The notes below the pieces were generated by a model. That model made no database searches and was not told the origin of the DNA. It was given only the letters and a program-made list of their open reading frames with translations. The position numbers were made by a program, and so were the translations under genes. Of a stretch of DNA of 40,804 nt, positions 34,141 to 40,804 are shown piece by piece (position 1 is the first letter of the stretch; each line of letters opens with the position of its first letter). The stretch lies in contig NZ_VCKZ01000023.1 in NCBI RefSeq assembly GCF_005889745.1, positions 1-40,804 on the forward strand. Reading direction: 5' to 3'. Source of the stretch: Actinomadura geliboluensis. GTDB lineage: Bacteria > Actinomycetota > Actinomycetes > Streptosporangiales > Streptosporangiaceae.

Positions 34141-35246
34141 GTCCCCACCTGCCTGCGGGACGCGCGCAGCACCGCCACGAAGAACGGGCCGCCGACGAAC
34201 GCCGTCACCACGCCGAGCGACAGCTCGCCCGGGCTGATGAGGGTGCGCGCCACCAGGTCCGCGAGCTCCAGGAACGCGGCGCCGCCGAGCAGCGACAGCG
34301 GCAGCACCACCCGGTAAGAGCCGCCCGCCAGCCGCCGCACCACGTGCGGCACGACGATGCCGACGAACCCGATCAGCCCGCTCACCGCCACCGCCGACGC
34401 CGTCGCCAGCGACGCGGCGAGCAGCACGATCAGCCGGACCCGGGACGCCGACAGGCCGAGGCTCGCCGCCTCCTCGTCCCCGACGCTCAGCACGTCCAGC
34501 AGGCGGCCGTGCGCCAGCAGGACGACGGTGGACACGAGCGCGTACGGGGCGACCAGCGCGAGCTGGTGCCAGTCCGCCGAGCCGACCCCGCCGAGGATCC
34601 AGGAGAAGATCCGCTGCAGCTCCTCGGCGTTCATCTGCTGGACGAGCGTCTGCACCGCCGACAGGAACAGCGACACCGCGACGCCCGCGAGCACCAGCGT
34701 CACCGCCTCGTGGCGGCCCGCCGTCCGGCCGAGCGCGTAGGCGAGGAACACCCCGCACAGGGCGCCGGCGAAGGCGGCGAGCGGGATGCCGTAGCCGGGG
34801 TCGCCGGGGACGAGGGCGATCACCAGCGTCGCGCCGACCCCCGCGCCGGACGCCGCGCCGAGCAGGTACGGGTCGGCGAGCGGGTTGCGGAACACGCCCT
34901 GGTACCCGGCGCCGGCCATGGCGAGCATTCCGCCGACCAGCGCCGCCATCAGCGCGCGCGGCACCCGCAGCTCGAACAGGACGCTCTCGTCGATCGGCCC
35001 GAGACCGGAGTCGACGTCCACGAACGGGACCTTGTCCGCGAGCGCCTTCAGCACGCCGCTGACGGGCAGCCCCGCGGCGCCCACCAGCACCCCGGCCAGC
35101 AGCGCCGCCGCGAGCACCGCGACGGCGACCGCGAGCGGCAGCGGCCGCAGCCGGGCGGCCGGCAGGGTGCCCGGCAGGGCGCCCGCCCCGGTGCCGGGGC
35201 GGGCGCGGCGCAGACCCTTCGCGAGCGGGCCGCGCAGGCCGTTCAC
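34137..35246 (-). CDS. btuC: Corrinoid ABC transporter permease (FecCD/BtuC family)
   Basis: A 369-residue membrane protein with about ten helices. Family motifs are LRVPRALMAALVGGMLAMAG, GYQGVFRNPLADPYLLGAASGAG, TLVLAGVAVSLFLSA, WILGGVGSADW, SLGLSASRVRL and the SGLIGFVGIVVPHVVRRLAG coupling region. It forms the membrane channel of the importer with the ATPase encoded next. The first ~35 residues are basic and Pro-rich before the first helix. The GTG start at 35246 lies 25 bp after the stop of the binding-protein gene. The substrate assignment to corrinoids comes from the riboswitch and cbiZ; a siderophore role is the alternative. Confidence 0.92.
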   Translation of the reverse strand: MNGLRGPLAKGLRRARPGTGAGALPGTLPAARLRPLPLAVAVAVLAAALLAGVLVGAAGLPVSGVLKALADKVPFVDVDSGLGPIDESVLFELRVPRALMAALVGGMLAMAGAGYQGVFRNPLADPYLLGAASGAGVGATLVIALVPGDPGYGIPLAAFAGALCGVFLAYALGRTAGRHEAVTLVLAGVAVSLFLSAVQTLVQQMNAEELQRIFSWILGGVGSADWHQLALVAPYALVSTVVLLAHGRLLDVLSVGDEEAASLGLSASRVRLIVLLAASLATASAVAVSGLIGFVGIVVPHVVRRLAGGSYRVVLPLSLLGGAAFLELADLVARTLISPGELSLGVVTAFVGGPFFVAVLRASRRQVGT

Positions 35247-35271
35247 GGGCGGGCGTCCCCGGCCGCGGCGG

Positions 35272-36201
35272 TCACTGCACCTTCTGCACGGCGTCGCCGA
35301 TCGCCTTGACGAACTGCGGCAGGCGCGGCCCCCAGCGGGAGGCGATGTCGTCGTCGAGCTCGACCACGTTCTTGTTCTTCACCGCGCCCAGACCGGACCA
35401 GCCGGGACGCTCGCCCAGCGCGGCGGTGTTCTGACCGCAGCACTTGGTGTCGGCCAGGAAGATGAGGTCGGGGTCCTGCTTGAGCAGGTACTCGCGGGAC
35501 AGCTGCGGGTACCCGCCGGTCGCCTTGTCGGCGGCGTCGGCGACGTTCCGCAGCCCGAACATGCCGTACACCTGGCCGACGAACGTCTTGGACGTCACCG
35601 AGTGCAGCTCGTTGTCGAGCTCGTGGTAGTACGTCAGGCCCTTGCCCTTGGCGGACGCGGACGCCGCCTCGACCGTCCGCTGGATCTCCGCCCGCATGCC
35701 GTCGGTGAGCTTCTTGGCCTCGGCGGCGTGGCCGGTGGCCAGGCCGAGGTCGTTGATCTCGTCGTAGGCGTCGTCCAGCTTCGCCGCCGCGGGCTCCAGC
35801 AGGACGGGGATCTTCACCTTCTCCAGCGACTTCACGATGCCGTTCAGGTCGTCGGACACGACGACGAGGTCCGGCTTGTAGGCGATGACCGCCTCGGCGT
35901 TCGGCTTGAAGCCGGACAGCTTGGTGCGCGGCGCCTCGGCCGGGTAGTTGGAGAAGTCGCTGACCGCGACCACCTGCGGGCCGGCGCCGATGGCGAACAG
36001 CGTCTCGGTGTGGGTGGGGGACAGCGACACGATGCGCTTCGGGCGGGCGGGGACGGTCACCGCGCCGTTCGCGGCCTGCACGGTGACGGACGCCGCGCCG
36101 CCCGTCCCGTCCTTGGCGCCGTCGCCGGCGCCGCCGCAGGCGGCCGTGACCAGGGCGACACCGATCGCCATCACCGCGCCGAGGGTACGTACGGGTCTCA
36201 C
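35272..36201 (-). CDS. btuF: Corrinoid-binding lipoprotein (BtuF-like)
   Basis: A 309-residue periplasmic-binding protein of the helical-backbone class. The N-terminus is a lipoprotein signal ending LVTAACGG, with the lipidated Cys near residue 22. The mature domain opens VPARPKRIVSLSPTHTETLFAIGAG and contains VVAVSDFSNYPAEAP, YKPDLVVVSDD and DPDLIFLADTKCCGQN, all typical of BtuF/FecB proteins. It captures the corrinoid at the outer face of the membrane. GTG start with a strong GGAGG six bases upstream. It is the first gene of the operon, about 80 bp downstream of a cobalamin riboswitch. The Cys-Cys pair at DTKCCGQ is noteworthy but of unknown use. Confidence 0.93.
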   Translation of the reverse strand: MRPVRTLGAVMAIGVALVTAACGGAGDGAKDGTGGAASVTVQAANGAVTVPARPKRIVSLSPTHTETLFAIGAGPQVVAVSDFSNYPAEAPRTKLSGFKPNAEAVIAYKPDLVVVSDDLNGIVKSLEKVKIPVLLEPAAAKLDDAYDEINDLGLATGHAAEAKKLTDGMRAEIQRTVEAASASAKGKGLTYYHELDNELHSVTSKTFVGQVYGMFGLRNVADAADKATGGYPQLSREYLLKQDPDLIFLADTKCCGQNTAALGERPGWSGLGAVKNKNVVELDDDIASRWGPRLPQFVKAIGDAVQKVQ

Positions 36202-36279
36202 AGGAGCCTCCAGGCTGGGGGAAGCCGCGGCCCGCTCATGACGGATCGCCCTTCCACGAGGTCGATAGTCGTCAGCGCG

Positions 36280-36390
36280 CGAGGAGGCGACCTGGCTCGG
36301 CCACTCGGAGAGGGGCACCACAGTTGCGGGACAGCGCCGGGTTCACACCGGACTTCGCTCCTGGGCGCGCAGCACCGCAACGGTATCAGC
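36280..36390 (-). promoter_or_regulatory. Cobalamin (B12) riboswitch
   Basis: On the reverse strand the leader of btuF contains the conserved cobalamin aptamer core: GAAGTCCGGTGTGAACCCGG, then GCTGTCCCGCAACTGTG (the B12 box region, about 36317-36356 overall), and the closing GAGCCAGGTCGCC near 36286-36298. It should bind adenosylcobalamin or another corrinoid and shut down the uptake operon. No clear intrinsic terminator lies between aptamer and start codon, so control of translation initiation is more likely. The exact ends are estimated. Confidence 0.9.
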
Positions 36391-36417
36391 CGCCGTATCC
36401 GGGTTTGTCCGGGTGGT

Positions 36418-36470
36418 CGGAGTGAGCACTCACTTCGGTGTTGACGGAGTGAGTACTCACTCCGTACCGT
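36418..36470. promoter_or_regulatory. TetR-VOC promoter with two 20-bp palindromic operators
   Basis: CGGAGTGAGTACTCACTCCG (36445-36464) is a perfect 20-bp palindrome. A second, imperfect copy (CGGAGTGAGCACTCACTTCG) lies at 36418-36437, 27 bp upstream. The perfect copy fills the spacer between TTGACG (36441-36446) and TACCGT (36465-36470), a plausible -35/-10 pair with 18-bp spacing. Binding there would block RNA polymerase, as expected for autorepression by the TetR protein encoded next. Confidence 0.8.
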
Positions 36471-36477
36471 GGGCGGC

Positions 36478-37122
36478 ATGGAGCGCGAGAACCGGCGCCG
36501 GGCGCCGGGAATGAGCCCGCGGGAGCGCCGGGAGATGATCGTGCGCACCGCGCTGCCGCTCGTCGCCGAGCACGGCACCGCCGTGACCACCGGCCAGATC
36601 GCCCGCGCCGCCGGCATCGGCGAGGCGACGATCTTCCGGGTGTTCGCCGACAAGGACGAGCTGCTGGACGCCTGCGTCGCCGAGGCGCTGCGCCCCGACC
36701 ACGTCCTCGCCGAGATCGAGGCCGTCCCGCTCGACCAGCCGCTGGCCGCGCGGCTCGCCGAGGCGAGCGACGCGATCGAGGCCTACCTCGGCCGCATGGG
36801 CATGGTCGTCGGCGCCCTGCACGCCACCGGGCGCGCCGGGAACCGCCGCGTGCCGCCCCGTCCGGACGAAGGGGAGGGGGCCGCCGGGCCCGCGCCCGAC
36901 CGCGACGCCTCCATGACCCGCACCCGCGACGCCATCGCCGAGCTGTTCGAGCCGGAGCGCGACCGGCTCCGCCTGCCCCCCGAGCAGCTCGCGAGCCTGT
37001 TCATGGGCATGGCCTTCACCCGCGCCCGTCCCCCCGCCGGGCCGGCGGCGTCCAGTCCGTCCATGGCGGAGTACCTGGACGTCTTCCTGCACGGCGCCCT
37101 GAAGGAGGAGACCGCCGAATGA
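36478..37122 (+). CDS. TetR family transcriptional regulator
   Basis: A 214-residue repressor. The HTH region reads MIVRTALPLVAEHGTAVTTG, then QIARAAGIGEATIFRVFADKDELLDACV, a classic TetR DNA-binding domain. The ligand domain has little recognisable similarity and includes an acidic, Pro/Gly-rich loop around residues 120-145. The ATG at 36478 was chosen; it has no ribosome-binding site and lies 8 bases after the proposed -10 box, so the message may be leaderless. A GTG at 36469 is the alternative. The stop overlaps the VOC gene start by four bases (ATGA), so regulator and VOC protein form one operon. Many similar regulators control an efflux pump, but none is adjacent. Confidence 0.9.
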   Translation: MERENRRRAPGMSPRERREMIVRTALPLVAEHGTAVTTGQIARAAGIGEATIFRVFADKDELLDACVAEALRPDHVLAEIEAVPLDQPLAARLAEASDAIEAYLGRMGMVVGALHATGRAGNRRVPPRPDEGEGAAGPAPDRDASMTRTRDAIAELFEPERDRLRLPPEQLASLFMGMAFTRARPPAGPAASSPSMAEYLDVFLHGALKEETAE

Positions 37123-37505
37123 CGATCAGCCTGAACCACACGATCGTGACCGCCGCCGACAACGACGAGGCCGCCCGCTTCTTCGCCGGCGTCATGGGCC
37201 TGCCGTACACGGGCCCGCACCCGCACGCGCGGCACTTCGTCCCGATCCGGGTCAACGAGGGCCTCACCCTCGACTTCCTGACGGTCGCGCACCCGCAGGG
37301 CCACCACCTGGCCTTCGACGTGGACGCCGGCACGTTCGAGGCCGTCCTCGACCGCCTCGACGCGCGCGAGATCCCCTACGGCGACGAACCCGCGCACGCC
37401 GACAGCGGCCGCGTCGACGAGGCGCACCCGCTCGGCGGGCGCGGCCTCTACTTCTCCGACTCCAGCGGCAACCTCTACGAGCTCATCGCGCCGCCGCGGC
37501 CTTGA
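37119..37505 (+). CDS. VOC superfamily (glyoxalase/bleomycin resistance/dioxygenase-like) protein
   Basis: A 128-residue single VOC unit pair. The N-terminal LNHTIVTAADNDEAARFFAGVMGL is the usual metal-ligand His plus first helix; the middle has HHLAFDVDAGTFEAVLDRLD and the C-terminal LYFSDSSGNLYELIAP carries the expected Glu ligand. Candidate metal ligands are His7, His near 68 and Glu near 122. Members are metalloenzymes or drug-binding proteins; the substrate cannot be predicted. It is coupled to the upstream TetR gene by an ATGA overlap and is probably controlled by it. The 3' end overlaps the convergent LLM-class oxidoreductase gene by 23 bp. Confidence 0.88.
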   Translation: MTISLNHTIVTAADNDEAARFFAGVMGLPYTGPHPHARHFVPIRVNEGLTLDFLTVAHPQGHHLAFDVDAGTFEAVLDRLDAREIPYGDEPAHADSGRVDEAHPLGGRGLYFSDSSGNLYELIAPPRP

Positions 37506-38394
37506 GGAACCGCCGGGTCCGGCCCTGCTCGTCGTCCGGCATGAACTGGGCGGCGACGAAGTCGGTGACGCCGGCCGCGGCCAGCTCCTCCAGCCTGGCG
37601 GCGACGGTGTCCTCGTCCCCGACGACGGCCAGGTCGGCGGGGCCGGCCACGCCCTCCCGGTCCATCATCGCCCGGTAGGACGGCAGGTCGCCGTACATCG
37701 CGAATGTCTGGGCGGCCTGCTCCCGCGCGCGCTCGGGGTCGCTCGTGACGCACGTGGGCAGCGCGCACACGATCCTCGGCTCGTCGCGTCCCGCCGCCTT
37801 GGCCGCCGCCGTGATGGTCGGCGCGATGTGCTCCCGGACGGTGGCGGGCCCGGTCATCCACAGCACCGTCCCGTCCGCGCGCTCCGCCGCGAGCTTCAGC
37901 ATCTTCGGCCCCAGCGCCGCCAGCAGCAGCGGGACCCGCGCCTCGTTGCCGACGCTCAGCCCGATGGAGCCCTTCAGCGTCTCGCCCTCGAACGACACGT
38001 TCTCGCCGTTCAGCAACGGCACCAGCACCGACAGGTACTCGTCCATGTGCCGGACGGGACGGCCGAAGTCGTACCCGTACACGCCCTCGATGACGACCTG
38101 GTGGGACAGGCCGATGCCGAGCGTGAACCGCCCGTCCAGGGCCAGGGCCGCCGTCCGCGCCTGCTGCGCCATCACGGCCGGGTGCCGCGGATACGTCGGG
38201 ACGACCGCGGTGCCGAGCTCGATGTCCGGGACGCCGCGTCCCGCCACGGACAGCGCGGTGATCGCCTCCACCCCGAAGATCTGCGAGAGCCACGCGGAGG
38301 GGAACCCGTCGTCGGCCGCGCGCCGCACGTCGTCCGCCAGCCTGCCCAGCGCGTCCGCCCCGCCCCGCTCGCTCAGCATGACCCCAATACGCAC
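37483..38394 (-). CDS. LLM-class (luciferase-like) F420-dependent oxidoreductase
   Basis: A 303-residue TIM-barrel protein of the bacterial luciferase superfamily. Typical segments are IGVMLSERGGADALGRLADDVRRAADDGF, a central VAGRGVPDIELGTAVVPTYPRHP, LALDGRFTLGIGLSHQ, and KLAAERADGTVLWMTGPATV. In mycobacteria and actinomadurae relatives use coenzyme F420 to reduce or oxidise hydrophobic substrates; F420 use here is an inference from family and host. The GTG at 38394 has an excellent GGGAGG site six bases upstream. A 22-bp inverted repeat (38412-38433) lies immediately upstream. It follows a small cysteine-containing gene by 32 bp and converges on the VOC gene. Confidence 0.92.
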   Translation of the reverse strand: MRIGVMLSERGGADALGRLADDVRRAADDGFPSAWLSQIFGVEAITALSVAGRGVPDIELGTAVVPTYPRHPAVMAQQARTAALALDGRFTLGIGLSHQVVIEGVYGYDFGRPVRHMDEYLSVLVPLLNGENVSFEGETLKGSIGLSVGNEARVPLLLAALGPKMLKLAAERADGTVLWMTGPATVREHIAPTITAAAKAAGRDEPRIVCALPTCVTSDPERAREQAAQTFAMYGDLPSYRAMMDREGVAGPADLAVVGDEDTVAARLEELAAAGVTDFVAAQFMPDDEQGRTRRFLKAAAAR

Positions 38395-38411
38395 AAGGAC
38401 CTCCCTAGAAC

Positions 38412-38433
38412 TGTGTAAGGCGATCCTTACACA
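38412..38433. promoter_or_regulatory. 22-bp palindrome upstream of the LLM oxidoreductase
   Basis: TGTGTAAGG (38412-38420) and CCTTACACA (38425-38433) are perfect 9-bp arms around CGAT. It overlaps the stop codon of the upstream small gene and ends 18 bp before the oxidoreductase start. It could be an operator for a TetR-type regulator or a terminator/attenuator stem. The symmetry and AT content favour an operator. Confidence 0.6.
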
Positions 38434-38687
38434 CCGTCCGGACCGCCGTCCCGGGGCGCGTACTTCTGCGCCAGCTCCCGGTCGTTCGCCGCCCACCTGC
38501 GATGCCGGGCGGCCGACTGCAGATGCAGGTCGGCCTCCTCGGGATGCGCGGCGGCCATCCGCTCCAGCAGCGCCGCCGCCCGCTCGTGCGCGCTCGCCGA
38601 GGACGCCATCGCCTGGCACGGGTACTCGTCACCCTCGTGCCGGCCCCCGCACGCCCTCACACCGAGCGCGTGGTCTTCGCTGTCCAT
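38427..38687 (-). CDS. Small hypothetical protein with two spaced cysteines
   Basis: An 86-residue protein with no family I can name. It opens MDSEDHALGVRACGGRHEGD and has a second Cys soon after (EYPC), a spacing that could bind a metal ion or form a disulphide. The rest is a single charged amphipathic region rich in Ala, Arg and Glu (ERAAALLERMAAAHPEEADL), followed by a basic HRRWAANDRE helix. The amino-acid pattern looks genuine for a small soluble protein. The start is uncertain between the ATG at 38687 and an in-frame GTG at 38705. It lies 32 bp upstream of the LLM oxidoreductase gene in the same direction and may be co-transcribed. Confidence 0.5.
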   Translation of the reverse strand: MDSEDHALGVRACGGRHEGDEYPCQAMASSASAHERAAALLERMAAAHPEEADLHLQSAARHRRWAANDRELAQKYAPRDGGPDGV

Positions 38688-38784
38688 ATCCGCCGGCCCG
38701 TGCACCGATCAACCAACCCTCCAGCCACGTTCCCCTATCTACCCAGCCACCCGGTCGTTCAGCCCCGCTCCGCGATGACGGATC

Positions 38785-39540
38785 ATGGAGGACGTGGCAG
38801 ATCCCGAACCACTCACGCTCTACACCGCGGACGGCGTGCGGATCGACGCGGGCCACCTGCGGGGCGCCGACGAGGTGTGCTTCGTCCTGGCGCACGGGTT
38901 CACCTGCTCGTGGCGGCAGCCCGCGCTGCGCCGGATCGCCGGCTCCCTTGGCCGGCACGGCGGCGTCCTCGCGTTCGACTTCCGCGGCCACGGCAGGTCC
39001 GGCGGGCACTCCACGGTCGGCGACCGCGAGATCCTCGACGTCGCCGCCGCGGTCGCGGCGGCGCGCCGCCGGGGATACCGGCGCGTCGCGGTCACCGGGT
39101 TCTCCATGGGCGGCGCGGTGGTCGTCCGCCACGCCGCGCTGCACGGCGGCGTCGACGCGGTCGTGTCGGTCAGCGCGCCCGCCCGCTGGTACTACCGCGG
39201 GACGGTGCCGATGCGGCGCGTGCACTGGGTCATCGAACGGCGCCTCGGCCGCCTGGCCGTCCGCATGGCCCGCGGCACCCGCATCGCGCCGAAGGGCTGG
39301 GACCCGGTGCCCGAGGCGCCCCACCAGCTGGCCGGACGGATCGCGCCCGTCCCCTTCCTCGTCGTCCACGGCGACGCGGACGCGTTCTTCCCGCTCGACC
39401 ACGCGCACCAGCTGTACGAGGCGGCGTCCGACCCGAAGGAACTGTGGATCGAACCGGCCTTCGGCCACGCCGAGGTGGCCGCCACCCCAGACCTGATCAA
39501 CCGCATCGCCAAGTGGTCGACGGACGCGGTCTCAGCCTGA
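38785..39540 (+). CDS. Alpha/beta hydrolase
   Basis: A 251-residue serine hydrolase. The oxyanion motif is VLAHGFTCSW, the nucleophile elbow GFSMGG (serine near residue 112), the acid is in HGDADAFFP and the histidine in FGHAEVA near residue 230. It has a small cap region (about 130-170). Such enzymes cleave esters, amides or C-C bonds; no substrate can be assigned. The ATG at 38785 was chosen; the GTG three codons later is too close to the GGAGG. Its 3' end overlaps the convergent TetR gene by 9 bp. It has no signal peptide and should be cytoplasmic. Confidence 0.88.
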   Translation: MEDVADPEPLTLYTADGVRIDAGHLRGADEVCFVLAHGFTCSWRQPALRRIAGSLGRHGGVLAFDFRGHGRSGGHSTVGDREILDVAAAVAAARRRGYRRVAVTGFSMGGAVVVRHAALHGGVDAVVSVSAPARWYYRGTVPMRRVHWVIERRLGRLAVRMARGTRIAPKGWDPVPEAPHQLAGRIAPVPFLVVHGDADAFFPLDHAHQLYEAASDPKELWIEPAFGHAEVAATPDLINRIAKWSTDAVSA

Positions 39541-40197
39541 CTGCGCGAGCCCGTCGATGAGGTTCCGCAGCCCGAACTCGAACCGGTCGGTCAGCCCCGG
39601 GGCCAGCAAGCCGTCCGCCACCGCGACGAGATCGGGATACTGCTCCACCGGCAGCCCGGCCAGGTAGCCGCCGACCTCGGCGAGCCGCGCACCGCCGTCG
39701 GCGCCCTTGCCGAAGGCGATCTCCTGCACCGCGAAGCCGACCACGTAGAACACCAGGATCAGGTAGCCGTAGCCCGCCATCCGGTCGTCGAACCCGGAGC
39801 GCCGCAGGATGCCGAGCACCCGGTCGGCCAGCCGCAGCCCGTGCGGACCGAACGGCAGCCGCCCCGGCAGCAGCCGCGTGGCGGCCGGATGCGACAACAG
39901 CACCTGCCGGAGATCCAGCCCCAACCGGGACAGCCGCTCCTGCCAGGGGCCGCCCTCCGCGTCCGGCAACGGGCACTTTCCGATCACCGTGTCGATGAGC
40001 AGCTCGAAGAGTTCGTCCTTCCCGCGCACATGCCAGTAGAGCGACGGTGACTTGACGTTGAGCTCCGCGGCGAGCTTGCGCATGCTGAACGCGTCGAAGC
40101 CGTCCCGGTCCAGCAGTTCGAGGGCCGCCCGGACGATCTCGCCGCGATCCAGCCGCGGCGGCGCCGCCGTCTCCTGCCCGCGCGGAAATCCACCCAT
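39532..40197 (-). CDS. TetR-class repressor with TetR_C ligand domain
   Basis: A 221-residue regulator. Its HTH, LDRGEIVRAALELLDRDGFD then FSMRKLAAELNVKSPSLYWHV, is unusually close to the tetracycline repressor itself: the recognition helix VKSPSLYWHVRGK aligns with VEQPTLYWHVKNK of TetR(B). The C-terminal half (about 85-215) fits the TetR_C domain, with AATRLLPGRLPFGPHGLRLA and YGYLILVFYVVGFAVQE. The gene diverges from a DHA2 efflux pump, and three tetO-like sites lie between them, so it should repress the pump and itself until a drug-like ligand binds. ATG start at 40197. Confidence 0.92.
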   Translation of the reverse strand: MGGFPRGQETAAPPRLDRGEIVRAALELLDRDGFDAFSMRKLAAELNVKSPSLYWHVRGKDELFELLIDTVIGKCPLPDAEGGPWQERLSRLGLDLRQVLLSHPAATRLLPGRLPFGPHGLRLADRVLGILRRSGFDDRMAGYGYLILVFYVVGFAVQEIAFGKGADGGARLAEVGGYLAGLPVEQYPDLVAVADGLLAPGLTDRFEFGLRNLIDGLAQSG

Positions 40198-40204
40198 GCC
40201 CGCA

Positions 40205-40263
40205 AACCTAACACTGCAAGGGAATCCCTAACACTGCTAGATTCTCCCTATCACTGCTAGGGA
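40205..40263. promoter_or_regulatory. Three tetO-like operators in tandem, 20-bp period
   Basis: Three related 19-bp sites start at 40205, 40225 and 40245: AACCTAACACTGCAAGGGA, TCCCTAACACTGCTAGATT and TCCCTATCACTGCTAGGGA. The third is nearly symmetric and matches the classical tetO2 operator (TCCCTATCAGTGATAGAGA) at 16 of 19 positions. The exact 20-bp spacing puts the sites on nearly the same face of the helix. The third overlaps the GGGAGAG ribosome-binding site of the efflux gene. Confidence 0.82.
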
Positions 40264-40269
40264 GAGCCC

Positions 40270-40804
40270 ATGATCGACCCGATCCCGTCCGCTCCGACCC
40301 GCGAAGCCCTCCGTCCGCCCACCTGGTGGCCACTGACCGCGATCGTCGCCGCGGTCTTCATGCTCATGCTGGACGCGACCGTGGTGACCGTCGCCCTGTC
40401 CCGGATGCGCGACGACCTGCACGCCGGCCTCGGCGACCTCCAATGGGTGATGAACGGCTACACGATGGCGATGGCCGCGTTCCAACTCACCGCCGGCGCG
40501 CTGGCCGACCGCTGGGGCCGCCGCCGCTCGTTCCTCACCGGCGTCGCGCTGTTCACCGCGGCGTCGCTCGCCTGCGGCCTGGCCCCGAACGCGGCCGTGC
40601 TCATCGCCATGCGCGTCGTCCAGGGACTCGCCGGCGCCCTCATGTTCGCGACGACCCTCGCCCTGATCGCCCAGTGCTACACGGGCCGCCGCCGCGGCCT
40701 GGCGTTCGGCGTACGCGGCATGGCCGCGGGCTTAGCCGTCGTGCTCGGCCCGGTCGCCGGCGGCGCGCTGGTCTCCGGACTCGGCTGGCGGTGGATCTTC
40801 CTGG
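40270..40804 (+). CDS. DHA2-family MFS efflux transporter, partial (N-terminal half)
   Basis: The first 178 residues of a drug:H+ antiporter of the EmrB/QacA type, cut by the window end. TM1 has MLMLDATVVTVALSRM, followed by LQWVMNGYTMAMAAFQL, the motif-A loop GALADRWGRRRSF, RVVQGLAGALMFATTLALIA and LGPVAGGALVSGLGWRWIF, which is the motif-C region. The ATG at 40270 follows GGGAGAG. It is divergent from the TetR-class repressor and probably controlled by the three operators in between. It resembles the MFS pump at 5006-6592 in family but is not a close copy. Confidence 0.93.
   Translation, partial: MIDPIPSAPTREALRPPTWWPLTAIVAAVFMLMLDATVVTVALSRMRDDLHAGLGDLQWVMNGYTMAMAAFQLTAGALADRWGRRRSFLTGVALFTAASLACGLAPNAAVLIAMRVVQGLAGALMFATTLALIAQCYTGRRRGLAFGVRGMAAGLAVVLGPVAGGALVSGLGWRWIFL

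Noticed and set aside
33370..36390. ABC importer as a siderophore system
   Set aside because: The FecCD/FecE families fit both, but the cobalamin aptamer at the head and cbiZ at the tail favour corrinoids.

Overview
The window is a stretch of very GC-rich chromosome from a filamentous actinomycete. The gene families point to the Streptosporangiales, and an Actinomadura-like (Thermomonosporaceae) host is the best guess. The evidence is the GC-saturated third codon positions, frequent GTG starts, a DUF397 protein beside a histidine-kinase-like ATPase, a DUF574-type methyltransferase, WD40-fused Ser/Thr kinases and an F420-type oxidoreductase. This is inference from gene content. No rRNA, tRNA, CRISPR array, integrase or transposase was seen.

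Layout, left to right. 1-583: a reverse-strand ABC permease fragment butts directly against a DoxX gene that has no start codon, which looks like a rearrangement or assembly junction. 883-2313: otsA (trehalose-6-phosphate synthase). 2249-3337: an anti-sigma-type ATPase and a divergent DUF397 protein, without the HTH regulator that normally accompanies them. 3394-6592: an acyl-CoA ligase and a DHA2 drug-efflux pump, convergent on a shared terminator. 6941-14946: the most interesting block, one reverse-strand run of two tandem Ser/Thr kinases with seven-repeat WD40 tails, then a 1085-residue NACHT NTPase with a helical N-terminus and C-terminal leucine-rich repeats, then an APH-fold kinase coupled to it by a TGATG stop/start. 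This looks like a STAND-type conflict or defence module.

15082-18159: a class I methyltransferase divergent from a TetR regulator with two operators 20 bp apart, a DUF574 methyltransferase, and an FkbM methyltransferase. 18251-19569: a SigE-family sigma factor fused out of frame to the back of a beta-propeller protein, so both are broken by one deletion. 19634-25279: a tightly coupled leucine/isovalerate degradation operon (methylcrotonyl-CoA carboxylase beta and alpha, HMG-CoA lyase, acyl-CoA dehydrogenase), with a divergent TetR gene and two 16-bp palindromes between them.

25963-29420: a coupled pair, a membrane-anchored VWA protein and a membrane-anchored solute-binding protein, with no ABC transporter genes. 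29625-31175: a second acyl-CoA ligase. 31253-32572: a long coiled-coil protein with a four-cysteine cluster and NGH repeats. 32684-36390: a cobalamin riboswitch followed by btuF, btuC, btuD and cbiZ in an overlapping operon for corrinoid uptake and remodelling. 36478-38687: a TetR-VOC pair under a palindromic promoter, a convergent LLM-class oxidoreductase and a small cysteine-containing protein. 38785-40804: an alpha/beta hydrolase, a TetR of the true tetracycline-repressor type, and a divergent DHA2 efflux pump cut by the window edge. Three tetO-like operators lie between the last two.
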